Source: Stentor roeselii
Taxonomy: Eukaryota > Ciliophora > Heterotrichea > Heterotrichida > Stentoridae
Assembly: GCA_006503475.1 (NCBI GenBank)
Contig: RSEH01000209.1
Location: 23,139-87,138 of the forward strand
DNA length: 64,000 nucleotides
Reading direction: 5' to 3'
The translations under genes and the position numbers were made by a program. Under the pieces are notes generated by a model, which worked only from the letters and a program-made list of their open reading frames with translations, was not told the DNA's origin and made no database searches. This document shows, piece after piece, positions 46,001 through 56,600 of this stretch; within the stretch, counting starts at the first letter, position 1, and each line of letters begins with the position of its first letter.

Positions 46001-48994
46001 AAAGTCCTCATTTTTCATAACGACTCTAGAAAGGTCCTCAACAGGCCGGGGCTCGCAAAGCGAGACCCACTTTTTAAGCAGTTCTCTTACTTCTTGTTTT
46101 ACGATCGCAGGTTTTATCAACTTGACGGCCAAAGGAGTCACTTCGTTCGTTGCCTGCAGGTTGGAAACTACTGAGAGGAAAGAAGGGCTGCAGGAGACTT
46201 TAGAGAAAGCTTCTAAAAGTAATGAAATTGTTTCACTTGTGCAAGGTAATACGAATTTGCTGAGACTTTCAAGTACTCGGTGAATTACGGAGGCTTCAGG
46301 GTTGGTTAGCAATGAAAGGAGGTAAGTTTTTATTTGGTCGAGAGAAGTCGATGATGGGTAGTTGGAAACTATTGATTGAACCAGTTTGAAGACTTTTGGT
46401 CGGAAGTGAGAGGATGATAGGATTTGAAGAGAGGTTAAAACATGTTCGAGGAAATTTGATGGGAATTCAAATCGGGTCATTAGTTGGCAGAGGCAGTCAA
46501 GGGTCTTACCTTTTAACTCTCGTGAGTCACTTGTGTTGTGAATGACTAAAAGAGACTCTCCTAGTTCGAAAAGGTCAGGAAATAGCTGTAAACAATGTTT
46601 TATCACGTTTTTTAATGTTCTTAGGAAATTTCCAATGAAACTTGTACTACGGTTAAAGAGTTTTATTACTTCTGTACGAGTCAAGGCCACAGGTAACAGC
46701 TCCAGGATGAAATTTCCTTGATGTGAGTTTAAAATGAAGTTTAAAGCACTTGTTGTGTGTTGTGACTTGTGGAAAACTCGAGCTGCACATAAAGCGACAG
46801 CTGCAGGTCCTCCTATTTGACTTAAAAGTGAATCTTTGAAACCTTCATCTTTTGCAAGGCTTCTTAAGAACTTTTTGCATTGGGCTTCGGTTTCTTTGAA
46901 CTGAATCAAGACTTCAAGACTTAGTTTTCGTATTTCTTCATTTTTATCAGTTAGAAGCGAAAGAGCGACTTTTTTTAGGAAAATTCCTGATTCATGGGTT
47001 TTCAAGGTTTTCAAACTTTTACCTTGAGATAATACTTTTAGAAAACTTAAGAGTTTTATTGTTGGCTTTGGGGTTGAACCTTGAATTTCAGGGAGAAGTG
47101 GAAATAGAGGGAACCAGGATGAACCGAGGTACTCAGTATTGAAAAAAGTGATGAAAAGTTCGGTTATTGGAATTATTTCTTGGGTTATCAGAATGGGGCT
47201 TGAAGCCAAGGCTTCAAGCAAGTTTCGGTAAAAGTAATCGCATGGTGTCCAGTCACGCATTTGGCTAAACTTCAAATAATACTCAGGGTACATCGGCGGT
47301 TCCGCCGGACTTAATAAGAGACTACCCAGTACTGACCAAAGCACATCAGGAAACTTTTTACTCAGAAGAGTTAAACTCGAAGTAATATGAGGCCATAAAG
47401 TAGAGAACCTTTCCCAATAAAGCCCAATCAAAAAGTAACATAATCCTTCAGGGTCCTCATCAAAATAATGCTCTAGTCTTTTAAGGTCAGTGATTTTATT
47501 TTTTTCATTCTGAAGACTTGCAGGTTCTTTCACGATTTCCCAGGCCAGCTTGAAAAGCTGGCTCGAACTACTCAAAATTTTACAAGCAGGTACTCTTAAA
47601 GTTGGATGAAGCAGATATTTTTTATCAGGAATCAAATTTTCTTCATTTTTCAAAGGAAATAAAAGAGATGCAGTCCAAAGCTGTTCACCGACTAGTTCTT
47701 TGACTTGCTTTTTAATGACTCCAAGTTCTCTTAAAATGAAATCATCTTCTATTTGCACCTCAGGACACCCTTGGTTTAGAGTTAATTGAAAAACTTTCAA
47801 ACCCAGCCAAACTTCTTCAGGGTCTAAAGAAACTTTCAGCACTTTTTCGATATTTTTTATTATTCCTGATCTGCAGGAGTGATTTTGAAAGATGAACAAA
47901 GTAAGATAAAATACTTCTTTCGAGTTATTTTCCAAATTCTCATCTAAAATTTCAAATAAAATCTCTGAATAATTAGAAAAATCGATGAATTGTAGTTTGT
48001 TTTTATAAGAATTTTTCTGTAAAAATTCGTGAAGAGTCTCTTCAGGATGATCATCTTGGTACCCAGAGACTATTTTTAAGCATTGAAATCGATTATCAAG
48101 TCCAAAAAGCCATTCAATAAGATCCCTGCATTCTTGATGATACTTCACGAAATAGCTCATAACCTCTCCAAGTTTCTCTTCTCTACAAATTTCTTTAACA
48201 AGTGGCAGAAAAGATTTAGGAAAAGTGCTTCCATTGCACAAAACAGCCCAATCCCTTAAAACATTCCATCCTTTCTTCTCACAGATGCTCTCCCAGACCT
48301 CTCTTTCAAATTTTCTGTCATAAGCCAGGTTCAAATGGACTTTTTTCGCGAGTTCAGGGTGATTCCAGCTGAGTCTCAAAACATCCACCACATAAAACTG
48401 GTTAATCGTAAACTTGCATAATTCCCAGGCATCATCACCAATCATCTCTGTAAGTCTTTCTAAAAACTTCAAATCTTTTCTAGAAATAAAAGCAAAACTT
48501 TGACTTGCCAAATGACGAGCACCTGAGTCTTGATGACAAAGTAAAGGAATTGAAGCTTTAAGAATTTCTTCTAAATTCAGACTTTTAATTGAGTACTTCA
48601 AACAAACAGAAATACAAGAAAAGATACGTTCGAGTAAAGAGTTTTCAATGCAGAGATTGGTTAAGTTTTGAAGGATTTCAAAGATAAAAGGGCCGAGTTC
48701 TTGTCTTACTTCTCGAGCAAGGGCAGGGAGAATTTCAAGGACTGAGATAGGACAATGAGGAAGGTTTTTAAGACAAACTTTCACCACTTCTTCTAAGTTA
48801 AAAATAAGCAGAGGTAATGACGCACTTAGTGGATAAAGAGTTTTTTTCACCTCTTTAAAGCTGGTTGATGTGTCAGGGTCTAGGGTCAGGATGTCTGAAA
48901 TGCTTCTGGAATTTTCGACTCGAAGTTCATGCGCGACTCGAACATCAGTTTCTTGCAGTTTTTCAGTCCTGCTCTGAAACTTGTATCGATTCAT
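43055..48994 (-). CDS. UTP20-like HEAT-repeat protein of the small-subunit processome
   Basis: The 1979-residue protein is HEAT-repeat-like throughout. Its N-terminal region matches UTP20 (N-R-Y-K-F ... and later L-C-H-Q-D-S-G-A-R-H-L-A-S-Q-S-F-A-F-I-S-R-K), and it ends in a long poly-Lys nucleolar-type tail. UTP20 wraps the 5' domain of pre-rRNA in the 90S pre-ribosome and is needed for 18S rRNA processing. It is shorter than yeast and human UTP20 (about 2500-2800), so some repeats may be missing or compact. It is read from one open exon. The neighbouring RCC1 gene is divergent with 41 nt between starts. Confidence 0.82.
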   Translation of the reverse strand: MNRYKFQSRTEKLQETDVRVAHELRVENSRSISDILTLDPDTSTSFKEVKKTLYPLSASLPLLIFNLEEVVKVCLKNLPHCPISVLEILPALAREVRQELGPFIFEILQNLTNLCIENSLLERIFSCISVCLKYSIKSLNLEEILKASIPLLCHQDSGARHLASQSFAFISRKDLKFLERLTEMIGDDAWELCKFTINQFYVVDVLRLSWNHPELAKKVHLNLAYDRKFEREVWESICEKKGWNVLRDWAVLCNGSTFPKSFLPLVKEICREEKLGEVMSYFVKYHQECRDLIEWLFGLDNRFQCLKIVSGYQDDHPEETLHEFLQKNSYKNKLQFIDFSNYSEILFEILDENLENNSKEVFYLTLFIFQNHSCRSGIIKNIEKVLKVSLDPEEVWLGLKVFQLTLNQGCPEVQIEDDFILRELGVIKKQVKELVGEQLWTASLLFPLKNEENLIPDKKYLLHPTLRVPACKILSSSSQLFKLAWEIVKEPASLQNEKNKITDLKRLEHYFDEDPEGLCYFLIGLYWERFSTLWPHITSSLTLLSKKFPDVLWSVLGSLLLSPAEPPMYPEYYLKFSQMRDWTPCDYFYRNLLEALASSPILITQEIIPITELFITFFNTEYLGSSWFPLFPLLPEIQGSTPKPTIKLLSFLKVLSQGKSLKTLKTHESGIFLKKVALSLLTDKNEEIRKLSLEVLIQFKETEAQCKKFLRSLAKDEGFKDSLLSQIGGPAAVALCAARVFHKSQHTTSALNFILNSHQGNFILELLPVALTRTEVIKLFNRSTSFIGNFLRTLKNVIKHCLQLFPDLFELGESLLVIHNTSDSRELKGKTLDCLCQLMTRFEFPSNFLEHVLTSLQILSSSHFRPKVFKLVQSIVSNYPSSTSLDQIKTYLLSLLTNPEASVIHRVLESLSKFVLPCTSETISLLLEAFSKVSCSPSFLSVVSNLQATNEVTPLAVKLIKPAIVKQEVRELLKKWVSLCEPRPVEDLSRVVMKNEDFVPILACALDEPDKNVLEKLSATRRKGLITEKCYESQLEALHLMKTESFNEPKAVVSCLTHFVISSELGIRTAAGNAFVSFSNLNGLEDVLSNCLKRCRDEEQVRSVLNVWNKLAGPLSNVQADLSAILNFGHLQIHRRIRSLTNSTEAPVPLIKKLIIPLLIFYMFKSSSKSSYQHNFTHALSTLIADYSSKLSWHDFYKLLKNLMNQFDNDEHLVTKAIANMLVSYSPPDERSCQTLYSKVMPKLRKRIIDKKDKRRPVVRKYVVAGLFKIISLQSKGTKNIETAKLLLILCNEFKKKEDETRESVLKAVLELLKVGCKQELLLKEFNHSLDPELFALFLTRVLKTDSIQVTKQMLPVIHQVLLEYEQYSTYYHLSKNIDPGLIPELLASTRTLQFVAQGLSENKQVTPEDHISLGLSLISHRPTQKTHQENQETPKNQNFLIQPGAASGSRPRTNPKETTSKAHKIFGMRLVKQGVQKSVEIDPEISNKCKEAALECLDLDSDEAVIGALDVLKVLGSSQEVPKIVSVAERAGEEVTIHALKTLCALIKHSTDAEKICRPVLSQVIFCLQNPEMQGSSLKLLKLFISLKVMDELIYDAIEELPRIILSSATLTSQVCNLYIQFLLTYPLSEKRKDFHLDFLVKNIGCLSSSANEVILQAVHIILDKLPFDALKEYYDFLLLTLITALCNEEIEEYRKKYLELSLKTVKINQNSSVFIKIIEWAGSNQKALHLGCLRFLSSCISEGLLESQIKSSEILSKVKKSEASLVSLSFLSAWQMRFGGVYSEVLDFTQKVLEKGENLNENTLEWLQSCPDELLAATLQAVQNNTLTRGVFNIVSKASGTRASRKVSAVCRKLFGRGLEDERVLNLLKGLLVIVNNSEFDRTALIKTLLVFSSCQAIEIKEVLQEIFKELHVGRSQEEFLKEYSNVKEERGKVKLEKKVKRKLRMVSQPELAAKLKEKKNKKKKLLKKKKIERVRN

Positions 48995-49035
48995 TATTAA
49001 TTTCGATGAAATTCATATTTGAATATAAACGTTAG
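48995..49035. promoter_or_regulatory. 41-bp divergent gap between UTP20 and RCC1-repeat starts
   Basis: Only 41 bp separate the two start codons. It contains ATTAATAATG on the minus strand and AATATAAACG before the plus-strand ATG. Both promoters must overlap here or extend into coding DNA. Confidence 0.65.
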
Positions 49036-50904
49036 ATGCCTGTGAAAACGGAAGTTTATTACTGGGGAGACCATCGACACATTGATAAGGAAATTTTTTT
49101 ATCACGTCAATGTGCACCGAGATATCTCACTGTTCCTATTCGAGTTGTTTCAGTGTCTTCGACACTGTGCTCGGCTTATTTCTTATCAGAACAAGGAGAC
49201 TTGTTCTCCTCGATGAGTTTGAATACTCCGCTGTTTCCTCAATTGAGTTCTCAGAAAATTGTGGCGGTCTCATCTGGACTTAATCATTCTGTTCTGCTGA
49301 CTATGGCCGGTAATGCCTATTCCTGGGGCAAAGGTGATTTCGGTGTTCTAGGTTTAGGCGATATCAAAGACGTAGTATTACCTGAGAAACTACCCCTATC
49401 AAAAGCGTTACAAGTATCATGCGGTCTAAGACAAACCATCTGTTTGACAACAACAGGTGTATTCTTCTGGGGCTGCGACTATTCCACCCCCCTTTCAGAA
49501 TCCGACTCAAAGCGTGTTTCATCCAAGGCCCACCCATGCCCGACCTTTACAATTCGCTTATCACCAATAAAAATAAACGTCGAATCCATAAAATCCGTAT
49601 CAGCAGGTGACCAGCACTGCTTAATGATAGACGAAAACCAGGACATATGGGCCTTCGGAAGTAACTTAAACGGGCAACTAGGTATCGGAAGCAAGAAAAA
49701 CGCAAACATTCCAGTAAAAGTAAAAACAGACGGTCAGAAGTTCCGAATAACTGCTGCCGGGTCACATTCAGCAGCAGTCTCCTGCGATGGAAGTCTTTAC
49801 ATTTGGGGAACTGGACTATTCGGTGAGTGGCTTTCACCAAAACTAGTAGTTCAAGGCGATTTTATTCAATTAAGCCTCTCTTCAGGTCTCGGTCTTGCAG
49901 TGGACCACTCGGGAAAAGTCCATTCTTGGGGAAATAATACGGAAGGTGAATTGGGACTTGGCGACTTCGACCAACGCACAGGGATTAATCAGGTAAAACT
50001 ATTGGAAAAAAGAGGAATTAGGAATATTTTTTCTTTTAACTCTTCAGTCATCGCTATTGGGAAAACTTTAGAACCAAGTAAAAAGTACAGAAGAAGTCAA
50101 CAAATGAACAAGGAAAATATCGAGCCTAAGGTTAAAGAAATTGAAAATCTTAGAAATATCTTGGAAAATAAAGACATGCAGATTAAAACGCTTCAAAATG
50201 GAGTTGATGACTCGAGTATCTTGAAGATTCAGAAGGAAAATCAGTACTTTAGAAATGCCTTTGAAGATATGAAGAAATTTAAACAACAGTGTTATTATTC
50301 ACTTACCCAAGAAGCTGAGAAAAGGAAAATCGCTGAAGGGTTCGTGAAAGAGCTTCATAATGAACATAAAATGCTTGTTGGGACTATTGAAGAACTTGAA
50401 AAAACCATGGCGAAACTTTCAAAACAATGTGAAGTTTACCAGGAAAAAGCTGAAAAACACGATGTTTTACTTGAGAGGTTTCAAAGAGTTATTGTGGAAA
50501 ATGAGAGGTTAAAGGAAAGAAATGAAGGATTTTCTTATCGATATAAAAATGACTTTTCTTGTGAATCGATTACTTTAGCCAGTCCTGATATCTCACTTGT
50601 TGATGACAAAAGAAATAAAAAAGATTCTAGTCCTGAACTCAGGCTTAGGACTTCTAAGTCTTCGAGTGAACTGCTTAAGTTGTTTGATCCTCAGCCTATC
50701 AGGTCTGCTTCTCCTGTCGTCGTTGAAAATAACAACGACCCACAAACACCTCCGACATTCAGAGACCGAGGAATCAACAACAGTGGAAATGTGAAGAATA
50801 GTTTGAATGAAATCAGAGCAAGACTCAACCAGCTTCAAGAAAACAAAAAAGATTTAGAAGGAAAAATGAGTGATTTTGAAAGAAGGTTGAAAGAAGAAGT
50901 GTAA
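49036..50904 (+). CDS. RCC1-repeat protein with C-terminal coiled coil
   Basis: The 622-residue protein has an N-terminal RCC1-like propeller (about 1-345), shown by repeats such as S-W-G-K-G-D-F-G-V-L-G-L-G-D and W-A-F-G-S-N-L-N-G-Q-L-G-I-G-S, each ending in the usual H-S/T. The rest is a long coiled coil (about 370-510), a Ser-rich linker and a final short coil. RCC1 repeats are protein-interaction blades; this arrangement occurs in cytoskeletal and ciliary proteins as well as in exchange factors, so Ran exchange activity cannot be assumed. Confidence 0.82.
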   Translation: MPVKTEVYYWGDHRHIDKEIFLSRQCAPRYLTVPIRVVSVSSTLCSAYFLSEQGDLFSSMSLNTPLFPQLSSQKIVAVSSGLNHSVLLTMAGNAYSWGKGDFGVLGLGDIKDVVLPEKLPLSKALQVSCGLRQTICLTTTGVFFWGCDYSTPLSESDSKRVSSKAHPCPTFTIRLSPIKINVESIKSVSAGDQHCLMIDENQDIWAFGSNLNGQLGIGSKKNANIPVKVKTDGQKFRITAAGSHSAAVSCDGSLYIWGTGLFGEWLSPKLVVQGDFIQLSLSSGLGLAVDHSGKVHSWGNNTEGELGLGDFDQRTGINQVKLLEKRGIRNIFSFNSSVIAIGKTLEPSKKYRRSQQMNKENIEPKVKEIENLRNILENKDMQIKTLQNGVDDSSILKIQKENQYFRNAFEDMKKFKQQCYYSLTQEAEKRKIAEGFVKELHNEHKMLVGTIEELEKTMAKLSKQCEVYQEKAEKHDVLLERFQRVIVENERLKERNEGFSYRYKNDFSCESITLASPDISLVDDKRNKKDSSPELRLRTSKSSSELLKLFDPQPIRSASPVVVENNNDPQTPPTFRDRGINNSGNVKNSLNEIRARLNQLQENKKDLEGKMSDFERRLKEEV

Positions 50905-50998
50905 TTTAAATAATTCTCCATATAAAACAGCGAATTTATCTAATTTTTCTTCACTTTCATAATATTTTCATAAATTTAAAAAAAATCAATATCTTGAA

Positions 50999-51255
50999 AA
51001 ATCTTCATCAAAACTTTAATAATCCCTTTAAAATAAATCACAATTTCAATAAACTAATAAACTTAACATGGCTCAATCTTCACTATCCTCAACTCTAAAA
51101 ATCACTCAAATCTTTAATAATCCCTTAAAAATAAATCACAATTTCAATAAACTTAACATGCCTCAATCTTCACTATCCTCAACTCTAAAAATCACTCAAA
51201 TCTTTAATAATCCCTTTAAAATAAATCACAATATCAATAAACTAATAAACTTAAC
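50999..51255 (+). repeat. Tandemly repeated promoter and start-codon region
   Basis: Two extra copies of the upstream sequence plus the first 15 or so codons of the next gene begin at 51068 (90-bp unit) and 51158 (98-bp unit); the real gene starts at 51256. The first two copies also start with ATG and the same M-A/P-Q-S-S-L-S-S peptide. They read into an upstream frame that ends at 51286, beyond the true ATG and in another frame. An older partial copy starts near 51015. Confidence 0.9.
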
Positions 51256-52077
51256 ATGGCTCAATCCTCACTATCCTCAAGTCTAAAAATTACTCAAATC
51301 GATTCCGCCAAACCCCGTCCATCTTCAGCAGTTTCACGTTTTTCAAATCCAAAAACCCTTTCTCATTACATTTTTCCTCTAAGCCGTTCAGAGCAGAACT
51401 CATCCCTTCAAAAGTTCAGTCCTCACATGATGCAAATAAAAAGTATAAGCGAGAAATCTCTTCCAAAAGACACCCAAAACACAAAAACCTTTGAATTCTA
51501 CACAAAAAACTTCGAACAAGTCTCTAAATCCGGGCCAATAAAAGGAAAACATCAAGAAGTGATTTCAACTCTCGCCCTTCAAAGCATTCCTGAGAAAAAA
51601 GACTTTATTGATCAAAAATTCAACCCTGGCATATCTGAGTCTATCTTCCGCCCGAAATCTTCTGATTTTAAAACTTCTCGGCCAGGAACTGCGAGAACTG
51701 CCCGAACTTTCAACTCAGAATCATCGATTTTTTCCATTGAAAGGACCTTTTCAACTAAAATCCTTCCGAAACGAGGACTTGAATGCGCCATTCAGGGAAA
51801 AGAAGTTTGGAATAACCCGAACAATACAAGGAAAAGTGTTGAAGAAAGTCAAGATCTTATCATTCAACCTGAAAATCTTTCAAAATTCTCAGATTTTCAG
51901 AAGTTTGTGAATCTTGAGACGGAATCTTCGAAATTGTGTCCTTTGTTGAAACTTGCAAGACCGAGTAGGTCTTTGCAGAGGTTTGAGTCTTTTAGTAACT
52001 TTGGAATGACGATATCGGCGAAGCCTTTGACTCAGAGGCCATTATCGAGAATTCAGAATAGTTTTAAATTAAAATGA
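51256..52077 (+). CDS. Low-complexity Ser/Lys-rich protein of unknown function
   Basis: The 273-residue protein has no recognised domain. It is rich in Ser, Lys, Pro and Phe and probably largely disordered, with R-P-x-S-A-V and S-R-P-G-T-A-R-T segments of the kind seen in ciliate axonemal or microtubule-associated proteins. I choose the ATG at 51256 because the longer open frame continues from it; the two upstream ATGs belong to duplicated copies. It ends in TGA. The kinase-RING gene follows in the same direction with 23 nt between them. Confidence 0.68.
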   Translation: MAQSSLSSSLKITQIDSAKPRPSSAVSRFSNPKTLSHYIFPLSRSEQNSSLQKFSPHMMQIKSISEKSLPKDTQNTKTFEFYTKNFEQVSKSGPIKGKHQEVISTLALQSIPEKKDFIDQKFNPGISESIFRPKSSDFKTSRPGTARTARTFNSESSIFSIERTFSTKILPKRGLECAIQGKEVWNNPNNTRKSVEESQDLIIQPENLSKFSDFQKFVNLETESSKLCPLLKLARPSRSLQRFESFSNFGMTISAKPLTQRPLSRIQNSFKLK

Positions 52078-52100
52078 TTATATAGACTATAATTGTAGAC

Positions 52101-53597
52101 ATGAACCAAAGGTATCAATTTTTGGAATCGCTTTATAAACTTCAGGCTGTTGAAGTCTGCAAATGCTTTGATATCCAGACGAATAAGCTTGTTTGTATTA
52201 AGTACTTGAAAGTGCAGGACATTGAAGATTTGAAGTATATGTTCAATGAAATTATGGTTCTTTTTAGCTTGAATCAACATGAGTACTTCTTGAAGATTAT
52301 TGACTTTAATTTGATTCCTTCTGATAATGAGTATTCTCTTTCGAATGAAGTTGAACGGGTTATGATTATCACTGAGTTTTATGCTAAGGGGGATCTTGAA
52401 CGAGAGATTATTATAAGGAAAAAACAGAATAGGTACTTTACTGAGCACGAACTAATGACTCATTTTCTAAGACTTCTAAAAGCTTTCAAAGTCCTTCAAG
52501 AAAAAAAGTTAGTCCATCGCGACATAAAAGCTGAAAACATTTTTATATCCGACGAAAATGAACTAATAATCGGAGATCTCGGATCATCAACCGTAAAACG
52601 AGAAACAGAAGTGACTTTGATCGGTAGTCATTACTACATGAGCCCCGAAGTAAGTTACCATTTCATGCAATATCGAGGAGGAGTAGGAGAGCCTCGAGTT
52701 AACTATTCGCCACTCAAGTCCGATGTCTGGTCACTAGGAGTGACTTTTTACTATTTAATCACTCTAGAAAAGCCCAACAAGCTTCTCGACCTAAGAAACC
52801 TTGAGCAAGGAATCAAAGACGTCCTTTTCCAGATAAAAAACCCTTTCTTCCAAGACTTAATCAGTAAAATGCTCCGAATAGTCCCAGAAGACCGTGAAGA
52901 TTTTATAAATCTCTGCAAATTCTTAGAGTCTCACTTATCCAGTTGTAACAGTCCATTAATCCCACCTCCTTCTCAAACAGAATCACAAGAAACACTTTGC
53001 TTCTCATGTAAAAAACATTCAAATTTCATCGAATGTGAATGTAAAGCCAAGATTCACCCAGAGTGCCTCGCGTCTTCCAACTATCTCTGCAGTTGTTGTT
53101 CAAAAAACTTAGCAGATCTTGAATCAATGTTCATTTGTGTCAGTTGTAATAAAAAATTTCCACTGGCTAGTTTGAATGGAAAATGCAATCATAAATTTTG
53201 TTTAGAATGCAAAGCGAAAAATTATGATTGTTTAAATTGTTTAGGTTTCCGCCTGTTTTCTTCGAAACCTGAGGGCTTCGAAGAGCTTTACATGCTCAGC
53301 TGTCCAACTGACGGGATCACGATGAGTCGAAGGGAAAAGACTTTAGTTTGCAACACGCATGGGGATTACCGAATTTGCATAGTATGTAAAAGTCCTGAGC
53401 ACAATAAAAGTTGTGTATCAGTCAATTCAAGTAATCGAATATTCTGCGTAAAATGTGGAGTTCTTACATATAGAGACCCTTTTTGCTTCTTATTCAAATG
53501 TATTAACTGTAGCGAGTCCTACTGTTATGTCTGTCTTAAGTCAACCAACGAGACCTCTCACTTAAAATGTGCGAATTTATTCACTTGGGCGAATTAA
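52101..53597 (+). CDS. Protein kinase fused to a Cys-rich RING/IBR-like region
   Basis: The 498-residue protein starts with a kinase domain (about 1-285). It has V-C-I-K for the catalytic Lys, V-H-R-D-I-K-A-E-N, D-L-G in place of D-F-G, and M-S-P-E; the glycine loop is not recognisable. Residues 305-498 carry about 38 Cys/His in pairs, including a C-x2-C ... C-x-H-x-F-C-x2-C ... C-x2-C block like a RING finger and a later C-x2-C ... C-x2-C ... C-x2-C block like an IBR or treble-clef finger. Kinase activity is plausible but the loop loss is a concern. Ubiquitin-ligase activity is possible, not shown. Confidence 0.78.
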   Translation: MNQRYQFLESLYKLQAVEVCKCFDIQTNKLVCIKYLKVQDIEDLKYMFNEIMVLFSLNQHEYFLKIIDFNLIPSDNEYSLSNEVERVMIITEFYAKGDLEREIIIRKKQNRYFTEHELMTHFLRLLKAFKVLQEKKLVHRDIKAENIFISDENELIIGDLGSSTVKRETEVTLIGSHYYMSPEVSYHFMQYRGGVGEPRVNYSPLKSDVWSLGVTFYYLITLEKPNKLLDLRNLEQGIKDVLFQIKNPFFQDLISKMLRIVPEDREDFINLCKFLESHLSSCNSPLIPPPSQTESQETLCFSCKKHSNFIECECKAKIHPECLASSNYLCSCCSKNLADLESMFICVSCNKKFPLASLNGKCNHKFCLECKAKNYDCLNCLGFRLFSSKPEGFEELYMLSCPTDGITMSRREKTLVCNTHGDYRICIVCKSPEHNKSCVSVNSSNRIFCVKCGVLTYRDPFCFLFKCINCSESYCYVCLKSTNETSHLKCANLFTWAN

Positions 53598-53661
53598 TCC
53601 TTTAAAATAACTCTCTTTGCCTTGACTATCAATAAAATTTCATCTGCCACATAATAAACAA

Positions 53662-56600
53662 ATGGGAATCCCAAAATTTTACCGATGGCTGTCAGAGAGA
53701 TATCCTTTGATAGGTCAGCCAATCTCGAATATCCCCGAGATCGACAACTTATACCTGGATATGAACGGAATCATTCACTCATCTTCTCATTCGAATACCT
53801 TGAGTCACTTGATTCCTCATCTCTCCTCAGCCAGCGAGATTCACGAGATGCTTCGAAAGGCCTTCGCTTACATCGAGATGCTATTTCAAATAGTAAAACC
53901 CAAAAAACTCTTTTACCTCTCTTTAGACGGAGTGGCTCCTAGAGCGAAAATGAACAACCAAAGAGAGAGACGGTATAAGTTTATTCATGAAGTTCAAGAA
54001 TTTATTGCAAAGGAAAGAAAAAGTGGAAAACAAGTTGTTGATGACTGGTTTGATTCTTGCAATATCTCTCCTGGAACGAATTTCATGAAAGACTTGAATC
54101 ATTACATTGTTTGTTTTATTCGGTGGAAGATGGCGAATGATGAAAACTGGAAGAAAATTAAGGTCGTTTTTAGTGGAAGTAATGTTCCAGGTGAAGGGGA
54201 ACATAAAATAATGACTTATATTAGGAACAACCGTCATTCTCCTAACACCCGGCATTGTATTTACGGCCTTGACGCTGATTTGATTTTACTTGCTTTGATC
54301 ACTCATGAGCCTTTCACAGTCATTTTAAGAGAAGAAGTCCAAATCGGCTCTGTTCGGTCTTTGCCGCCTCGAAAGAACATGACTGACTTGCCGAAGTTCG
54401 AAGTCCTTTTTGTGAACCTTCTTCGTGATTACTTGTCTCTTGAATTTCAGAGTATTTCGGGAATTGACCTTGAGAAGCTCATTGATGACTTTGTTGTTTT
54501 AATGCTCTTTGTGGGAAATGATTTTATTCCTAGACTCCCCACGTTTGAAATAAATGAAGGCGCAATTGATAAGTTGTTTCAGCTTTATAAAGCTAATTGG
54601 GCGAAAATCGGGTATTTGTCTGATGCTGGAAGAATCATTTGGCCTGCTCTTCACTCGTTTATTGTCGAGTTTCCAAAATATGAAGCTGAAATTTTGTCTA
54701 CTCGCATCAGGTCCACTGGAGGAAGAAAGGCAGAGACTCCTATTGTCCCCACTAGTAAAACTTTAAATATTAAGGAAATCATTGCAAATGCCAAGAAAAG
54801 TGAAGAGGAGACTAAGGAAGAGACGAATGAAGTTCATAATGAATCAGCTGCTACTAAAAGTTTAAAGGAAACTTTAGAGGTTTATTTGAAACGGGGAATG
54901 GAACATTTGAAAAAGTTTTATTATTCGTTTGTTTTAGGACTTGATTTGGAGAATAGCAATGATCGTGTCGCGCAGATGGTTTTTAAGTATATGGAAGGGC
55001 TGCAGTGGGTTATGAATTATTATTTTAAAGGAGCGAGTGATTGGCAGTGGTTTTACCCTTTTCATTATGCTCCTATGATTTCGGATTTTGTTAACTTTCA
55101 GATACCTAATATTCAATTTGAAAGAAGAGAACCCTTCATGGCACTTGAACAACTCTTAGGAGTTATACCGCCTGGCTCTAAAACTTTGCTACCTAAACCT
55201 TACGCTCTTTTAATGGAAGACCCAGAACTAGTTTCATTCTTTCCAGAAAAGCCAGGCATTGAATATGACCCTATGTGTGCAAAGATAGGGTGGGAATCAC
55301 TGAAAATAAAAGTTCCATTCGTTCCTTATGAAGAAATTATGAGAAAAACACGTAACTTTACAGAATCTTTTGAAAATAATGCAGTTGGAGGTGATCTGCT
55401 TATAGAATACAACCCACGAGAACCAGTCCTCTTCGTAGCCAGTTTAATCCCATCGCTATTCCCAGATTTCGACTGCCGTATAAAAGAAGAATTATTAACC
55501 TACTCACAAGACTCAAGTTTCTTGCCCTTATTAATCCAAGGAACTTCAGAAACTCTTCCAGGTTTCCCAAATCTAAATTCAGTTCCATTCATCCACAATT
55601 TACGTGCAGTGGGTGTAAACAAATTCCAAGGAAGTTCATCAAGAGAGTCAATAATTTTAGAGTTCCAAAGAAGTGAGATGTCATTTAAGCAAGCCTGCGA
55701 CACTCTTTACAACAAGACCTTTTTCTTCGAGTACCCGAATGCAGAGTACGGTCTTGTGATGGGTCTTTCAACAGAGACTGAAGTTTACCCGAAGTTGACT
55801 GCGAAGGACCTTGAGTACTACGAGATGACTGAAGAACAATACTTACAGTCAGTGCGTTCAAGTCTTGAAAGCCAGTTGCTCTTTGCCCAGGGGATTCAAA
55901 TAAAGCCGGTCTTGGGGATCGTGGTTCATTACTACCCTTTATCCCAGATTAAAAAGACTTTAAAAGGGAAATACACGGCCGAATGGAGTAACTCTGAAAA
56001 CTTCTCTCCTCTTGAACTGATTATTCACAACCGCCTCCCTGGACACCCTAGAGACTTGGCTAGTCCATCATCGATTCAAGAAGAGTTCCCTCTGCAGTCC
56101 CGTGTTATTCTTCTTAAAAAAGAAAAACAAGGATATTTAGGAGAAGTCGCTGGATATGCAGGCCCTAATGTCCAAATAAGAATCATAAAAAAACCCAAGT
56201 CAATTATTTCAGATATTCAGAAACTTGCCACTTTTCATGAAGAAAAATATTATTCTGTAAAAGAAGTCTCTCAAAAAGTGCATAAACCAATTGGCCTGGT
56301 TAATAAAGTCATGAGCAGCATCAAGATCAAGATAAAAATTCCTGGAAAAACTAAAGTTCTTGAAATAGGACTTAACTTGAAACATGATCGTGATTATGTC
56401 TCGGCTCTTAGATGGGCTAGGTGGGGAGCGTATTGGAAAACTTCTGATGATTGGGAGTATTCGGCTCAGGCTTTGCATATTTTAGAGTCTTATATTGAAA
56501 ACTTCCCTGGACTTTGGAGTAGACTTGAGAACTGCTGGAGTAAAAATAAGAGGAATTTTAATGTTGATGATCTTTTTAATTACTCAAAACCTGCTTCTAG

